Of a stretch of 7,545 bases of DNA, positions 1-6,624 are shown piece after piece; the first letter of the stretch is position 1, and every line of letters begins with the position of its first letter. Location of the stretch: assembly GCA_002479805.1 (NCBI GenBank), contig DLPB01000024.1, positions 1 to 7,545 of the forward strand, in the 5' to 3' direction. The position numbers were made by a program, and so were the translations under genes. Below the pieces are notes generated by a model, which was not told where the DNA came from, searched no databases, and saw nothing but the letters and a program-made list of their open reading frames with translations. The DNA comes from Micrococcales bacterium UBA7469. GTDB lineage: Bacteria; Actinomycetota; Actinomycetes; Actinomycetales; Microbacteriaceae.

Positions 1-239
1 AGAATCCGCGCCACGGCAAGTGGATGGGTTATGTAGTCTTCACCGGACTTTCGCTTCTGTCCGGTGTGATGAAACTCGGCAGTCTTATAAGCCTTTTCAA
101 TGAACGCAGGATCTGCCTTTGGGTGATTGAGCCTGACGATCTTTATTAGGTCGTTTAGATCGGTCGAATACGCGGTTGAGGACCGCGTAAAGATTCTCGG
201 CAACCTTGACCGAAGCGATGATGCGATGCTGTCGGTCAA
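1..239 (-). CDS. rel: Rel/RelA-SpoT family (p)ppGpp synthetase/hydrolase, N-terminal fragment
   Basis: This is the first 79 codons of a long Rel-type stringent-response enzyme; the rest lies beyond base 1. Such enzymes make (p)ppGpp from GTP/GDP and ATP and hydrolyse it in the cytoplasm. The fragment covers the start of the N-terminal HD hydrolase domain. Residues 38-46 read NHPKADPAF, followed by EKAYKTAEFHHTGQ and then RKSGEDYITHPLAVARIL at 63-80, a family hallmark. H72 in the THP motif matches the first metal-binding histidine of the H-HD-D site; the HD pair itself is outside the window. I place the start at TTG 239-237, because an in-frame TAG lies four codons upstream and AGGAG sits six bases before the TTG. 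The leader before HPKAD is about 38 residues, clearly shorter than in M. tuberculosis Rel. It follows secF by 31 bases with no apt gene between. Hydrolase and synthetase activity cannot be judged from this part. The family call is firm. Confidence 0.93.
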   Translation of the reverse strand, partial: MTDSIASSLRSRLPRIFTRSSTAYSTDLNDLIKIVRLNHPKADPAFIEKAYKTAEFHHTGQKRKSGEDYITHPLAVARI

Positions 240-245
240 GTCCCA

Positions 246-250
246 CTCCT
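246..250 (-). promoter_or_regulatory. Ribosome binding site of rel
   Basis: AGGAG on the minus strand lies six bases upstream of the TTG at 239-237. The in-frame TAG overlaps its first bases, so no longer in-frame N-terminus is possible and this site fixes the start. The 31-base gap between secF and rel shows no hairpin and no good promoter hexamers. Confidence 0.75.
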
Positions 251-270
251 ATGTATCGGTAGTGAGAAGT

Positions 271-1245
271 CTATTCGCGGTTGGCGGCAACCTTGTCAGC
301 TGCAGCCTTCAACTTGCCTTCATTCTCACGCAGGTGAACGTAGACCGGAGCTGCCAGGAAGATCGAGGAGTAAGTGCCCACGATTGTTCCCACGAACAAC
401 GCAAGAGCAATGTCTCGAAGGGTTCCAGCACCCAGTAGCGCAGCACCAACGAACAAAATCGAAGCTACTGGCAGAACGGCAACAATCGAAGTGTTGATTG
501 AGCGAACTAGGGTCTGATTGACAGCCAGGTTGACCATTTCACCAAAGGTTCGAGTCTCTGAGTACTCAATCTCCAAGGTGTTCTCGCGAACCTTGTCGAA
601 CACCACAACGGTGTCGTAGAGCGAGTAGCTCAGGATTGTCAGGAATCCAATGACCGCCGCTGGCGTGATCTCAAAGCCAACTGCTGCATAGACACCTGCT
701 GTGACAACAAGGTCATGAGCCAGTGCAATAAGTGCGGCAGCCGACATCTTCCAAGACCGGAAATAGATTGCCATAAGAATCGAAACCAGGACCAAGAAGA
801 CTAGAAGACCGGTTAGAGCCTGTCTCGTCACATCGGCACCCCAGTTTGGTCCAATGAAGCTTGACGCTACCGCCGAACCCTCAACCCCATAAGCCTCGGC
901 AAGCGCCAAGCGAGCCGCCTCAGACTCAACGTCCTCTAGCTGTTCGGTCTGAATTCTGATGTCTGCGACACCGACCTCGGTTGTAACAACCTCAGCCTCA
1001 GGGACAACTGAGTGGATAGCTTCTTCTGCAAGAGATAGCGGAAGCTCCTGAGAGTTGGTCAAACGGAACTCGCTACCGCCACGGAATTCGATACCGAAGT
1101 TGAATCCACCGCGAAGGATTGGAAGCAGGATCGAAAGAATTACCGCTACCGCTGCGAATGCGTACCAAAGCTTGCGACGACCAACGAAGTCGAATGAGCG
1201 CTCGCCGGAGTAAAGCTCGTTACCAATCTGCTTGAAACTAGTCAT
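271..1245 (-). CDS. secF: Protein translocase subunit SecF
   Basis: SecF pairs with SecD in the membrane and uses the proton gradient to help SecYEG-SecA export proteins. The 324-residue product has the RND-like layout: a first membrane segment near 27-45, the GIEFRGG motif at 51-57, an extracytoplasmic domain to about 140, then five segments near 143-161, 166-188, 194-215, 245-264 and 272-294. The fourth segment carries the SecF signature SYSLYDTVVVFDKVREN at 206-222, with D211 in the membrane, followed by NQTLVRSINTS at 243-253. The start is ATG 1245-1243, preceded by a strong AAGGAGG; an ORF extended upstream to 1356 would only read secD sequence in another frame and lacks similarity to SecF. 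The start overlaps the secD stop by eight bases, implying translational coupling. Length and motifs are normal for the family. rel follows 31 bases later. Confidence 0.97.
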   Translation of the reverse strand: MTSFKQIGNELYSGERSFDFVGRRKLWYAFAAVAVILSILLPILRGGFNFGIEFRGGSEFRLTNSQELPLSLAEEAIHSVVPEAEVVTTEVGVADIRIQTEQLEDVESEAARLALAEAYGVEGSAVASSFIGPNWGADVTRQALTGLLVFLVLVSILMAIYFRSWKMSAAALIALAHDLVVTAGVYAAVGFEITPAAVIGFLTILSYSLYDTVVVFDKVRENTLEIEYSETRTFGEMVNLAVNQTLVRSINTSIVAVLPVASILFVGAALLGAGTLRDIALALFVGTIVGTYSSIFLAAPVYVHLRENEGKLKAAADKVAANRE

Positions 1246-2911
1246 TTGCGGCCTCCTTGGCCTTACGTTCTGCAATTGTCTGGCGCTTCTTGGCTTCTTT
1301 TGACGCCTTTTCGGCCTTACCTTCCGCCAGTGATTCGCTAACGCGGAACTGGGCACGACCTAGGTAGGCAGCGCGTGATGCGGATAGATCGAAGCCAGAC
1401 CACTTGTGGCCAGATGCGAAGAACTTGTTTCTTGCCAGCAGCTGCAGCATTGGGTGGGTGAATAGTGCCACTACCAATAGGTCGATCAGGGTGGTAAGTC
1501 CCAGCGTGAACGCGAATCCGCGGACCGAGGAGCTGGTCAGCATGTAGAGCACAACAGCCGCGGTGATGCTCACCGCGTCCGACACCAAAATGGTGCGCAA
1601 TGCGCGCTTCCAACCGGCTTCGACTGCAACTTCCAAGCTCTTACCCTCACGAAGTTCGTCTCGGACGCGCTCGAAGTAAACAATGAACGAGTCGGCAGTC
1701 ACACCGATTGCGACGATTAGACCCGCAACACCGGCAAGCGACAGTCGATAACCCTGTCTCCAGCTCAAGAACGCAACTGCTAGGTATACCAGCAGCGCGG
1801 CCACCATGAGTGAGCCCAAGACTACTGACGCAAGCCCGCGATACTGGAAGGTCATGTAAACCACCACAACGATCAGGCCAATCAGACCGGCGATTAGACC
1901 AGCTGCAAGGGAGTCCTCACCGAGGGTTGCTGAAATGTTTTCCTGAGATTGAACCTCAAAGCCGATTGGCAGCGCACCGTACTTGAGCTGATCGGCAAGT
2001 ACGGTAGCGGTCTCCTGAGTAAAGGAACCAGTGATCTGGGCTTGACCGTTGGTGATAACCGCGTTGGTTGCTGGAGCGGTGATTACTAGACCATCAAGGG
2101 TGATTGCGAACTGGTTCTGAGGAGAAGGAAGAGTGAATAGTCGAGAGGTAACCGACCCGAAAGCTGAGGTTCCCTCAGCGTCAAACTCAAGGTTTACCGC
2201 CCAGTCGTTAGTGCTTGCGCCGGTCTGGGTGGTAACTGTGCCGGCGAATGCATTTGTGATGTTCAAGCCAAATACTTCAACCGGGCCCAGGATGTACTTC
2301 ACTGATCCACTGTCATCACAGGTGACTAGTGGCTTGGCTGGGTCGTCAACCTGACCCGCGGTGCGGAAAGTCTTAGAGCAATCCAGAGCCTCAAACTGTG
2401 CCTGAACCTTCTCGGTCACCCACAGCGCGTCAGATGCATTCGCAGGGGTAGCACTTGGAGTGTCGGACAGGGTGGAGAAGTCCACGGCGCTCGACTCAGT
2501 GCTTGGAGTGTTTGCAGCAAATGTGATTACCGGCCTGAACTCCAATAGCGCTGAGGCCTTGATCAACTGCAAGGTGCTCGCATCAGGAGTTCCAGGGATG
2601 GAAACCAAAATGTTCTGTTCACCTTGAATGCTTACCTGCGCCTCACCAACGCCCGTTCCATCAATACGCTGGCGGATGATCTCAAGTGCCTGGTTCAACT
2701 GCTCCTGGTCCACGGTTTCACCATCAGCCAAGGTTGGGGTCAGGATGATGGATGTGCCACCCTGCAGATCAAGGGCCAGCTCCGGGGTGTAGCTCGCTCC
2801 CGGTTGACCGGTTGCTACTCCCCAAATAATCAATCCGGTGAAGAAGGCAGCAATGCCTCCAATCCAGCTCAGCTTGCGCTTGGCTGACTGCGTGGTGGTG
2901 TTCTCTGCCAT
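1238..2911 (-). CDS. secD: Protein translocase subunit SecD
   Basis: SecD is the larger partner of SecF in the SecDF-YajC accessory complex of the Sec translocase. The 557-residue product has a first membrane segment near 15-34, LDLQGG at 47-52, a long extracytoplasmic domain to about 330, then five segments near 334-353, 359-381, 391-412, 438-458 and 464-485. The fourth carries GVTADSFIVYFERVRDE at 403-419, with D407 at the conserved membrane aspartate; the TADSF variant is typical of Actinobacteria, where proteobacterial SecD has a DANVLIFER-type motif. C178 and C198 lie outside the membrane and could form a disulfide, as I recall for actinobacterial SecD. A Ser/Thr/Pro-rich stretch at 134-160 looks like a flexible linker. 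The C-terminal tail from about 526 is rich in Lys, Glu and Ala. The ATG follows the yajC stop by two bases with only a weak AGAAG upstream, so coupling to yajC is likely. The stop overlaps the secF start. Confidence 0.97.
   Translation of the reverse strand: MAENTTTQSAKRKLSWIGGIAAFFTGLIIWGVATGQPGASYTPELALDLQGGTSIILTPTLADGETVDQEQLNQALEIIRQRIDGTGVGEAQVSIQGEQNILVSIPGTPDASTLQLIKASALLEFRPVITFAANTPSTESSAVDFSTLSDTPSATPANASDALWVTEKVQAQFEALDCSKTFRTAGQVDDPAKPLVTCDDSGSVKYILGPVEVFGLNITNAFAGTVTTQTGASTNDWAVNLEFDAEGTSAFGSVTSRLFTLPSPQNQFAITLDGLVITAPATNAVITNGQAQITGSFTQETATVLADQLKYGALPIGFEVQSQENISATLGEDSLAAGLIAGLIGLIVVVVYMTFQYRGLASVVLGSLMVAALLVYLAVAFLSWRQGYRLSLAGVAGLIVAIGVTADSFIVYFERVRDELREGKSLEVAVEAGWKRALRTILVSDAVSITAAVVLYMLTSSSVRGFAFTLGLTTLIDLLVVALFTHPMLQLLARNKFFASGHKWSGFDLSASRAAYLGRAQFRVSESLAEGKAEKASKEAKKRQTIAERKAKEAAND
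1252..1258 (-). promoter_or_regulatory. Ribosome binding site of secF, inside secD
   Basis: AAGGAGG on the minus strand sits six bases upstream of the secF ATG, within the last codons of secD. It is the strongest Shine-Dalgarno sequence in the window and decides between the ATG at 1245 and the longer open frame starting at 1356. It suggests SecF can be initiated independently as well as through coupling. Confidence 0.8.
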
Positions 2912-2913
2912 GG

Positions 2914-3174
2914 TTACTTAGCTTCTGTTACAGCTGGGGCAATGGCGCGAACCGCGCCCTTTACTACCAACAGCTTGGTCTTTGGAGTGGACTCAATCAC
3001 GATGTCATCACCGTAGATCTCGATTACGGTTCCCTTGATGCCGGAGTGCAAGATTACGTTCGCGCCTACCGCTAGGGATGCGAGCAAGTTCTCCGCGTCT
3101 TTCTTGCGACGTCTGTTCTGTTGCACCAACAGCAAGATCATTACGGCGAGCACGCCAAGAAGTATGTAATCCAA
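2914..3174 (-). CDS. yajC: Preprotein translocase accessory subunit YajC
   Basis: YajC is a small single-span membrane protein associated with SecDF. The 86-residue product has one N-terminal hydrophobic segment at about 3-18, a QQNRRRKK basic stretch at 18-25 expected to stay cytoplasmic, and a soluble domain with the family pattern V..HSGIKGTV..I..D.IVIE at about 40-61. Length is normal. The start is TTG at 3174-3172, because an in-frame TAA lies four codons upstream, AAGGA sits six bases before it, and the next in-frame ATG at residue 17 would remove the membrane segment. A TATAAT hexamer lies about 30 bases upstream, so yajC is probably the first gene of a yajC-secD-secF(-rel) transcription unit. 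The secD ATG begins two bases after its stop. YajC proteins are short and variable, but the neighbours make this call secure. Confidence 0.94.
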   Translation of the reverse strand: MDYILLGVLAVMILLLVQQNRRRKKDAENLLASLAVGANVILHSGIKGTVIEIYGDDIVIESTPKTKLLVVKGAVRAIAPAVTEAK

Positions 3175-3180
3175 GGTTTT

Positions 3181-3185
3181 TCCTT
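3181..3185 (-). promoter_or_regulatory. Ribosome binding site of yajC
   Basis: AAGGA on the minus strand lies six bases upstream of the TTG start at 3174-3172 and supports that non-ATG start. An in-frame TAA overlapping it rules out a longer product. Confidence 0.7.
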
Positions 3186-3204
3186 ACCGAACAGGTCCTT
3201 CGAA

Positions 3205-3210
3205 ATTATA
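3205..3210 (-). promoter_or_regulatory. Candidate -10 element of a promoter for yajC-secD-secF
   Basis: A perfect TATAAT on the minus strand sits in the 58-base gap between ruvB and yajC, the largest gap in the window. Transcription would start near base 3198, giving a leader of about 23 bases that contains the yajC ribosome binding site. The -35 side is weak: the 17-base position reads ACGCGA, and the best match, CTGACG, overlaps the ruvB stop with a 20-base spacer, which is long. There is no TGn extension. Actinobacterial primary-sigma promoters often tolerate poor -35 elements. No terminator for ruvB is visible, so read-through from upstream is also possible. Confidence 0.5.
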
Positions 3211-3232
3211 GGCGGTCTAGGCCCATTTCGCG

Positions 3233-4204
3233 TCAGTTCGAACTGATGTGCAGAATTCCGCTCTGAGTTATCTCGCGCCCCCTAGGGGTGCGCTGGATGA
3301 ATCCAATACGAATCAAATAAGGCTCAATAACCGCTTCAATGGTGTCTGGCTCCTCCCCTACCGCAACCGCAAGGGTGCTCAAGCCAACTGGCTTGGAGGC
3401 AAACTGAGTTGCGAGCAGTCTGAGTATCTGCCGATCTACCCGGTCTAGACCCTGTTCGTCAATCTCAAAGAGTGCCATGGCTCCACGCACGGATGCCATG
3501 TCAACCACTTCATGGCCGTTTACTGCGGCAAAATCTCTTACTCGGCGAAGTAGTCGGTTCGCAATTCGCGGTGTGCCGCGAGATCTCTTGGCAAGAGCGC
3601 CCACAGCCTCGTCAGTTAGGGCAATACCAAGTCGCAGCGCGGAACGAGAGATGACGCCGGCGAGTTCGCCCGGCTCATAGAACTCTAGGAAGGCAGTAAA
3701 GCCAAATCGGTCTCTGAGTGGCGTAGGCAACATACCGCTTCTGGTGGTAGCCCCAACCAGAGTAAATGGTGCGATGTCCAAAGATATCGAGGTGGCACCT
3801 GGTCCTTTGCCAACCATTACATCAACTCGGAAATCCTCCATCGCCAGATAAAGCATCTCCTCAGCACTTCTTGACATGCGATGGATTTCGTCAATAAACA
3901 GCACATCGCCAGCATCCAAGGCCGAGAGCATCGACGCCAAATCTCCCGAAGACTGAATCGCTGGCCCTGAGGTGAGCCTTAGAGTTCGATTCGACTCCTG
4001 CGCCACAATCATTGCCAAGGTGGTCTTGCCAAGACCTGGAGGCCCTGCCAGCAGAATGTGGTCGGGGGTCCTGTTGTGCAATTTTGCTGCTGAGATTAGT
4101 AACTCAATCTGACTAACGACCTTTTGCTGGCCAACAAATTCGCTGAGGTTTGAAGGTCTCAGCGTCTGTTCAACCTCGCGCTCATCACCGGTTGGTTCGA
4201 TCAT
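3233..4204 (-). CDS. ruvB: Holliday junction branch migration ATPase RuvB
   Basis: RuvB is the hexameric AAA+ motor that pulls DNA through the RuvA-bound Holliday junction during recombinational repair. The 323-residue product contains LRPSNLSEFVGQ at 16-26, Walker A GPPGLGKTT at 54-62 with K60, Walker B LFIDEIHR at 102-109 with D105 and E106, sensor 1 GATTR at 151-155, the arginine-finger motif PLRDRFG at 162-168 with R166, and the sensor 2 region RGTPRIANRLLRRVRDFA at 209-226. A winged-helix domain with KPVGL and RTPRGR completes it. All catalytic residues are present. Its ATG overlaps the ruvA stop as ATGA, with only a weak GAAAG upstream, so translation is probably coupled to ruvA. The N-terminus is a little shorter than in many actinobacterial RuvB proteins, which carry a longer acidic leader before the RP motif. 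It is the last gene before the 58-base gap. Confidence 0.98.
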   Translation of the reverse strand: MIEPTGDEREVEQTLRPSNLSEFVGQQKVVSQIELLISAAKLHNRTPDHILLAGPPGLGKTTLAMIVAQESNRTLRLTSGPAIQSSGDLASMLSALDAGDVLFIDEIHRMSRSAEEMLYLAMEDFRVDVMVGKGPGATSISLDIAPFTLVGATTRSGMLPTPLRDRFGFTAFLEFYEPGELAGVISRSALRLGIALTDEAVGALAKRSRGTPRIANRLLRRVRDFAAVNGHEVVDMASVRGAMALFEIDEQGLDRVDRQILRLLATQFASKPVGLSTLAVAVGEEPDTIEAVIEPYLIRIGFIQRTPRGREITQSGILHISSN

Positions 4205-4767
4205 CTTTCAACCAATTTGGACTTGCCAAGCAATGCCAACGCTTGCTTGAGGGCGGCCGAGTTGTCTAAATCTTGTGGTAGCGATGTCAGTATCTCTCTT
4301 GCCCTAGCTTCATCGGTACCAAGTTGCAACAGTGCCTCCAGAACCTGCGATCGAGGCGATGCGCTCGAGAGCCCAACCTTATTGGCTAGGGATATAACAA
4401 TGAGCTTTGCGGTTTTGGGTCCGATGCCGGAGATCGACCTGAATGCCGCGTCGTCTTGACTGTTGACGGCATTAGCAATCTGCTGAGAATCCATGCCGCT
4501 TAGCACCGTCATCGCCAGTTTCGGACCGATTCCAGATACCGAGCAGAGCAGGTCGAATGACTCCTGCTCCCCCGAGCTCTCAAATCCAAATAGCGAAAGG
4601 TCATCCTCGCGGACCACCAACCGGGTAACTATTTCCAGGTCTTGACCAAGCTTGAGCTTCAGTGAAAAACGCGGGGTGATTGCAACTCGGAAACCAACTC
4701 CCCCGACCATAAGCGTCAGCGAGTCGGTTGTTAGCCTTGCGACTTTGCCAGAGAGAAGTTCAATCAC
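4201..4767 (-). CDS. ruvA: Holliday junction DNA-binding protein RuvA
   Basis: RuvA forms tetramers that hold the four-way junction and dock RuvB. The 188-residue product has the usual three domains. An N-terminal OB fold includes MIELLSGKV and VGGVGFRV (21-28) and the acidic-pin region REDDLSLFGF at 53-62, where E54 and D55 are the likely pin residues. Two helix-hairpin-helix motifs centre on SVSGIGPKLA (76-85) and SISGIGPKTA (111-120). A short linker leads to domain III at about 140-188, which contacts RuvB. The start is GTG 4767-4765, fixed by the conserved MI..L.G opening; upstream is only a weak TTAGG. It begins four bases after the ruvC stop and ends inside the ruvB start (ATGA), consistent with one ruvCAB unit producing all three resolvasome proteins together. 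Length is slightly below the typical 190-205 residues. Confidence 0.97.
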   Translation of the reverse strand: MIELLSGKVARLTTDSLTLMVGGVGFRVAITPRFSLKLKLGQDLEIVTRLVVREDDLSLFGFESSGEQESFDLLCSVSGIGPKLAMTVLSGMDSQQIANAVNSQDDAAFRSISGIGPKTAKLIVISLANKVGLSSASPRSQVLEALLQLGTDEARAREILTSLPQDLDNSAALKQALALLGKSKLVER

Positions 4768-4771
4768 GGAC

Positions 4772-5305
4772 CTAACCTAGTCGGCGAGATGCTTTTTTAG
4801 CCGCTGCGACCCACTGCTGCTGTGCGGAAGTGCCCACCTTTACGCCGCGTTTTGACGCGCAAAGCGCAACCGCCAGGGCATCTGCCACGTCCGCCGGTTT
4901 GGGCATCTCAGTGAGCTTTAGAATCCTGGTCACCATCAAGCCAACCTGTTCCTTGGTCGCTCGTCCATTTCCGGTAACAGCAGCTTTCACCTCACTCGGG
5001 GTGAAGAACTGAAGCGGAATGTCTGCATCGAATGCGATTGACATTAGCGCTCCCGAGACCTGGGCAACGCCCATCACAGAGCGTAGATTAGCCTGGGCAA
5101 AGACGCGCTCCAGTGCGATCAATTCTGGACTGTGCTCACTAACCAACTTTTTGAGCTCTCGAGCGATAGCTCCGACTCGATCCCTAGGATCTTCGCTTGG
5201 CTGAGATTGAAACATGCCATAGGCAAGGGCCTGATTTTTAGCAGTGTCGATCACAGCATAACCGCAGCGTGTTAGTCCTGGGTCAACACCGAGAATTATC
5301 GCCAT
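4772..5305 (-). CDS. ruvC: Crossover junction endodeoxyribonuclease RuvC
   Basis: RuvC is the dimeric Mg2+-dependent nuclease that cuts Holliday junctions on symmetric strands. The 177-residue RNase H-fold product shows the four acidic catalytic positions in order: D8 in LGVDPGLTRCGYAVI, E66 in IALERVFAQANLRSVMGVAQ, and D139 and D142 in PADVADALAVALC. They correspond to D7, E66, D138 and D141 of E. coli RuvC. The C-terminal tail beyond about 155 is rich in Ala, Gln and Lys and is poorly conserved in the family. The ATG shares its A with the yebC stop (TGATG), and GAGG lies five bases upstream, so reinitiation after yebC is likely. ruvA follows after four bases. Nothing appears missing or truncated. 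Confidence 0.97.
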   Translation of the reverse strand: MAIILGVDPGLTRCGYAVIDTAKNQALAYGMFQSQPSEDPRDRVGAIARELKKLVSEHSPELIALERVFAQANLRSVMGVAQVSGALMSIAFDADIPLQFFTPSEVKAAVTGNGRATKEQVGLMVTRILKLTEMPKPADVADALAVALCASKRGVKVGTSAQQQWVAAAKKASRRLG

Positions 5306-6054
5306 CAGGCCTCGAGGGCAGCCAGTACTTCTGCTGATACGTCCATGTTGGTGAAGACGTTTTGCACGTCGTCGAGGTCCTCAATGGCATCGATCATCTT
5401 GATGACTTTGGTTGCAGTCTCAGCGTCAGCCTGGATCTTCATGGAAGAGACAAACTCAACGTCCGCCGACTCGTAATCGATTCCACTTGCCTGGAGCGCT
5501 GCGCGTGCGGCAACCATTGACGAGGGGTCGCAAGTCAGGACTAAGCCGTCGCCGTTGGAGGAGATGTCTTCAACATTGTGCTCAATGGTTGCTTCTAGCA
5601 CGGCGTCCTCGCTTGCACCGTCAACCACAACGATGACTCCCTTACGGGCAAACTGGTAGGACACCGAGCCTGGATCTGCCATGGTGCCGCCGTTCTTGGT
5701 GACCGCGGTGCGGACCTCAGCTGCCGTGCGGTTCTTATTGTCGGTCAGGCACTCGATCAGGATCGCGATGCCATTTGGCCCGTAGCCTTCATACATGATG
5801 CTGGTGTAGTCAGCTCCCTCACCCAGAGCGCCCGAACCGCGCTTGATGGCTCGCTCAATGTTGTCGTTGGGAACAGAGTTCTTTCGTGCCTTGTAGACCG
5901 CGTCGTACAGGGTCGGGTTGCCGTCGATGTCAGCTCCACCGGTTCGAGTGGCTACCTCAATGTTTCGAATTAGCTTCGCCCAGAGCTTGGCGCGCTTTGC
6001 ATCGTTGGCAGCCTTCTTGTGCTTGGTGGTTGCCCATTTGGAATGGCCTGACAT
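5305..6054 (-). CDS. YebC/PmpR family protein (DUF28/TACO1 family)
   Basis: This family was long annotated as a probable transcriptional regulator (PmpR acts on quinolone signalling in Pseudomonas). The mitochondrial homologue TACO1 and bacterial YebC2 act in translation, so the role here is open. The 249-residue length is normal. The protein opens with the hallmark MSGHSKWATTKHKKAANDAK at 1-20, followed by RAKLWAKLIRNIEVATRTGG. Further conserved blocks are NPTLYDAV at 46-53, NSVPNDNIERAIKRG at 59-73, YEGYGPNGIAILIE at 88-101, TDNKNRTAAEVR at 104-115, and GGTMADPGSVSYQF at 122-135. The ATG has an AGAGG ribosome binding site and starts 12 bases after the pdxT stop. Its stop overlaps the ruvC start by one base. 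Neighbourhood with ruvC is widespread in bacteria and may reflect shared expression rather than shared function. I leave the symbol blank because subtype is uncertain. Confidence 0.96.
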   Translation of the reverse strand: MSGHSKWATTKHKKAANDAKRAKLWAKLIRNIEVATRTGGADIDGNPTLYDAVYKARKNSVPNDNIERAIKRGSGALGEGADYTSIMYEGYGPNGIAILIECLTDNKNRTAAEVRTAVTKNGGTMADPGSVSYQFARKGVIVVVDGASEDAVLEATIEHNVEDISSNGDGLVLTCDPSSMVAARAALQASGIDYESADVEFVSSMKIQADAETATKVIKMIDAIEDLDDVQNVFTNMDVSAEVLAALEA

Positions 6055-6066
6055 GAATCCCTCTTC

Positions 6067-6624
6067 TTAGCTGATGCTCTCAAGAAAAAGCGAGTGGAGT
6101 CTTGTTCCACCCGTGATTTCCGGGTGGAAGGTCGCTCCGATTAGCTTTCCTTGACGAACCGCGACCGGTTCCCCGTTCAAAGTAGCTAATACTTCCGCTT
6201 TTCCTACCGCCAAAATTCTAGGGGCTCGGATGAATGCAACCCGCTCGGTAACGCCAAGGATTTCAACATCAGCCTCGAAGCTGTAATTTTGCCCGCCGTA
6301 GGCATTTCTCGAGGACTCAATATCCAAACCGCAAACGAACTCCTGGCCTTCAACAGCGCCTTGAACGCGGTCACTGAGCATGATCAGACCTGCGCAAGTT
6401 CCAAGGGTTGGTTTATGCTTCACAAACTCCCGCAGCGCTGGAAATAACCCGAAGCTCTTCGCAAGATTGCTCATTGCTGTGGACTCGCCGCCGGGAATCA
6501 CCAAGGCCGAGACTCTCGAGAGTTCAGACTCACGCCGAACCGGTATTACCTCTGCCCCAAGGGACTCGAGTAAAAGTTTGTGTTCGCGCCAATCACCTTG
6601 CAGCGCTAGGACGCCAACTAGCAA
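6067..6624 (-). CDS. pdxT: Pyridoxal 5'-phosphate synthase glutaminase subunit PdxT
   Basis: PdxT hydrolyses glutamine and passes ammonia to PdxS for vitamin B6 (PLP) synthesis. The 185-residue class I glutaminase has GVLALQGDWREH at 4-15, the oxyanion-region PGGES at 44-48, nucleophile C77 in LGTCAGLIMLS (74-84), and the H167/E169 pair in TFHPE (165-169), so the catalytic triad is complete. The motif RNAYGGQNYSFE at 106-117 is recognisable, but G111 stands where RNAFGRQ-type proteins usually have Arg. The start is TTG 6624-6622, directly after the pdxS TAG with no gap; no other start codon fits the conserved GVLALQG opening and no good ribosome binding site is visible, so it probably depends on termination and reinitiation from pdxS. 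In M. tuberculosis a tesB-type gene separates the pair; here they abut. Length is close to the family norm. Confidence 0.96.
   Translation of the reverse strand: MLVGVLALQGDWREHKLLLESLGAEVIPVRRESELSRVSALVIPGGESTAMSNLAKSFGLFPALREFVKHKPTLGTCAGLIMLSDRVQGAVEGQEFVCGLDIESSRNAYGGQNYSFEADVEILGVTERVAFIRAPRILAVGKAEVLATLNGEPVAVRQGKLIGATFHPEITGGTRLHSLFLESIS

Noticed and set aside
240..270. Promoter for rel in the secF-rel gap
   Set aside because: The only -10-like hexamers (such as TAGACT at the secF stop) have no -35 partner at a workable distance.
199..296. An 11-base direct repeat (CGGCAACCTTG) at 199 and 286
   Set aside because: Both copies lie in coding sequence of different genes (rel and secF), in different contexts, with no third copy. 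Chance is sufficient.
127..438. Plus-strand open frame of 103 codons covering the rel start and secF end
   Set aside because: It lies antisense to two well-supported genes, has no recognisable motif and no good ribosome binding site.
1246..1356. Possible 37-residue N-terminal extension of SecF
   Set aside because: The extra residues are secD coding sequence read in another frame, unlike any SecF start. A strong AAGGAGG sits at the right distance from the internal ATG at 1245.
1338..1613. Second minus-strand open frame of 91 codons inside secD
   Set aside because: It is a shifted-frame shadow of the SecD C-terminal membrane region, with none of the expected protein features.
3275..3293. GC-rich inverted repeat (GCGC-CCCC/GGGG-GCGC) near the ruvB end, resembling a terminator stem
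   Set aside because: It falls inside the conserved RuvB RTPRGR codons, pairs only with a bulge and a very short loop, and is not followed by a T tract on the minus strand.
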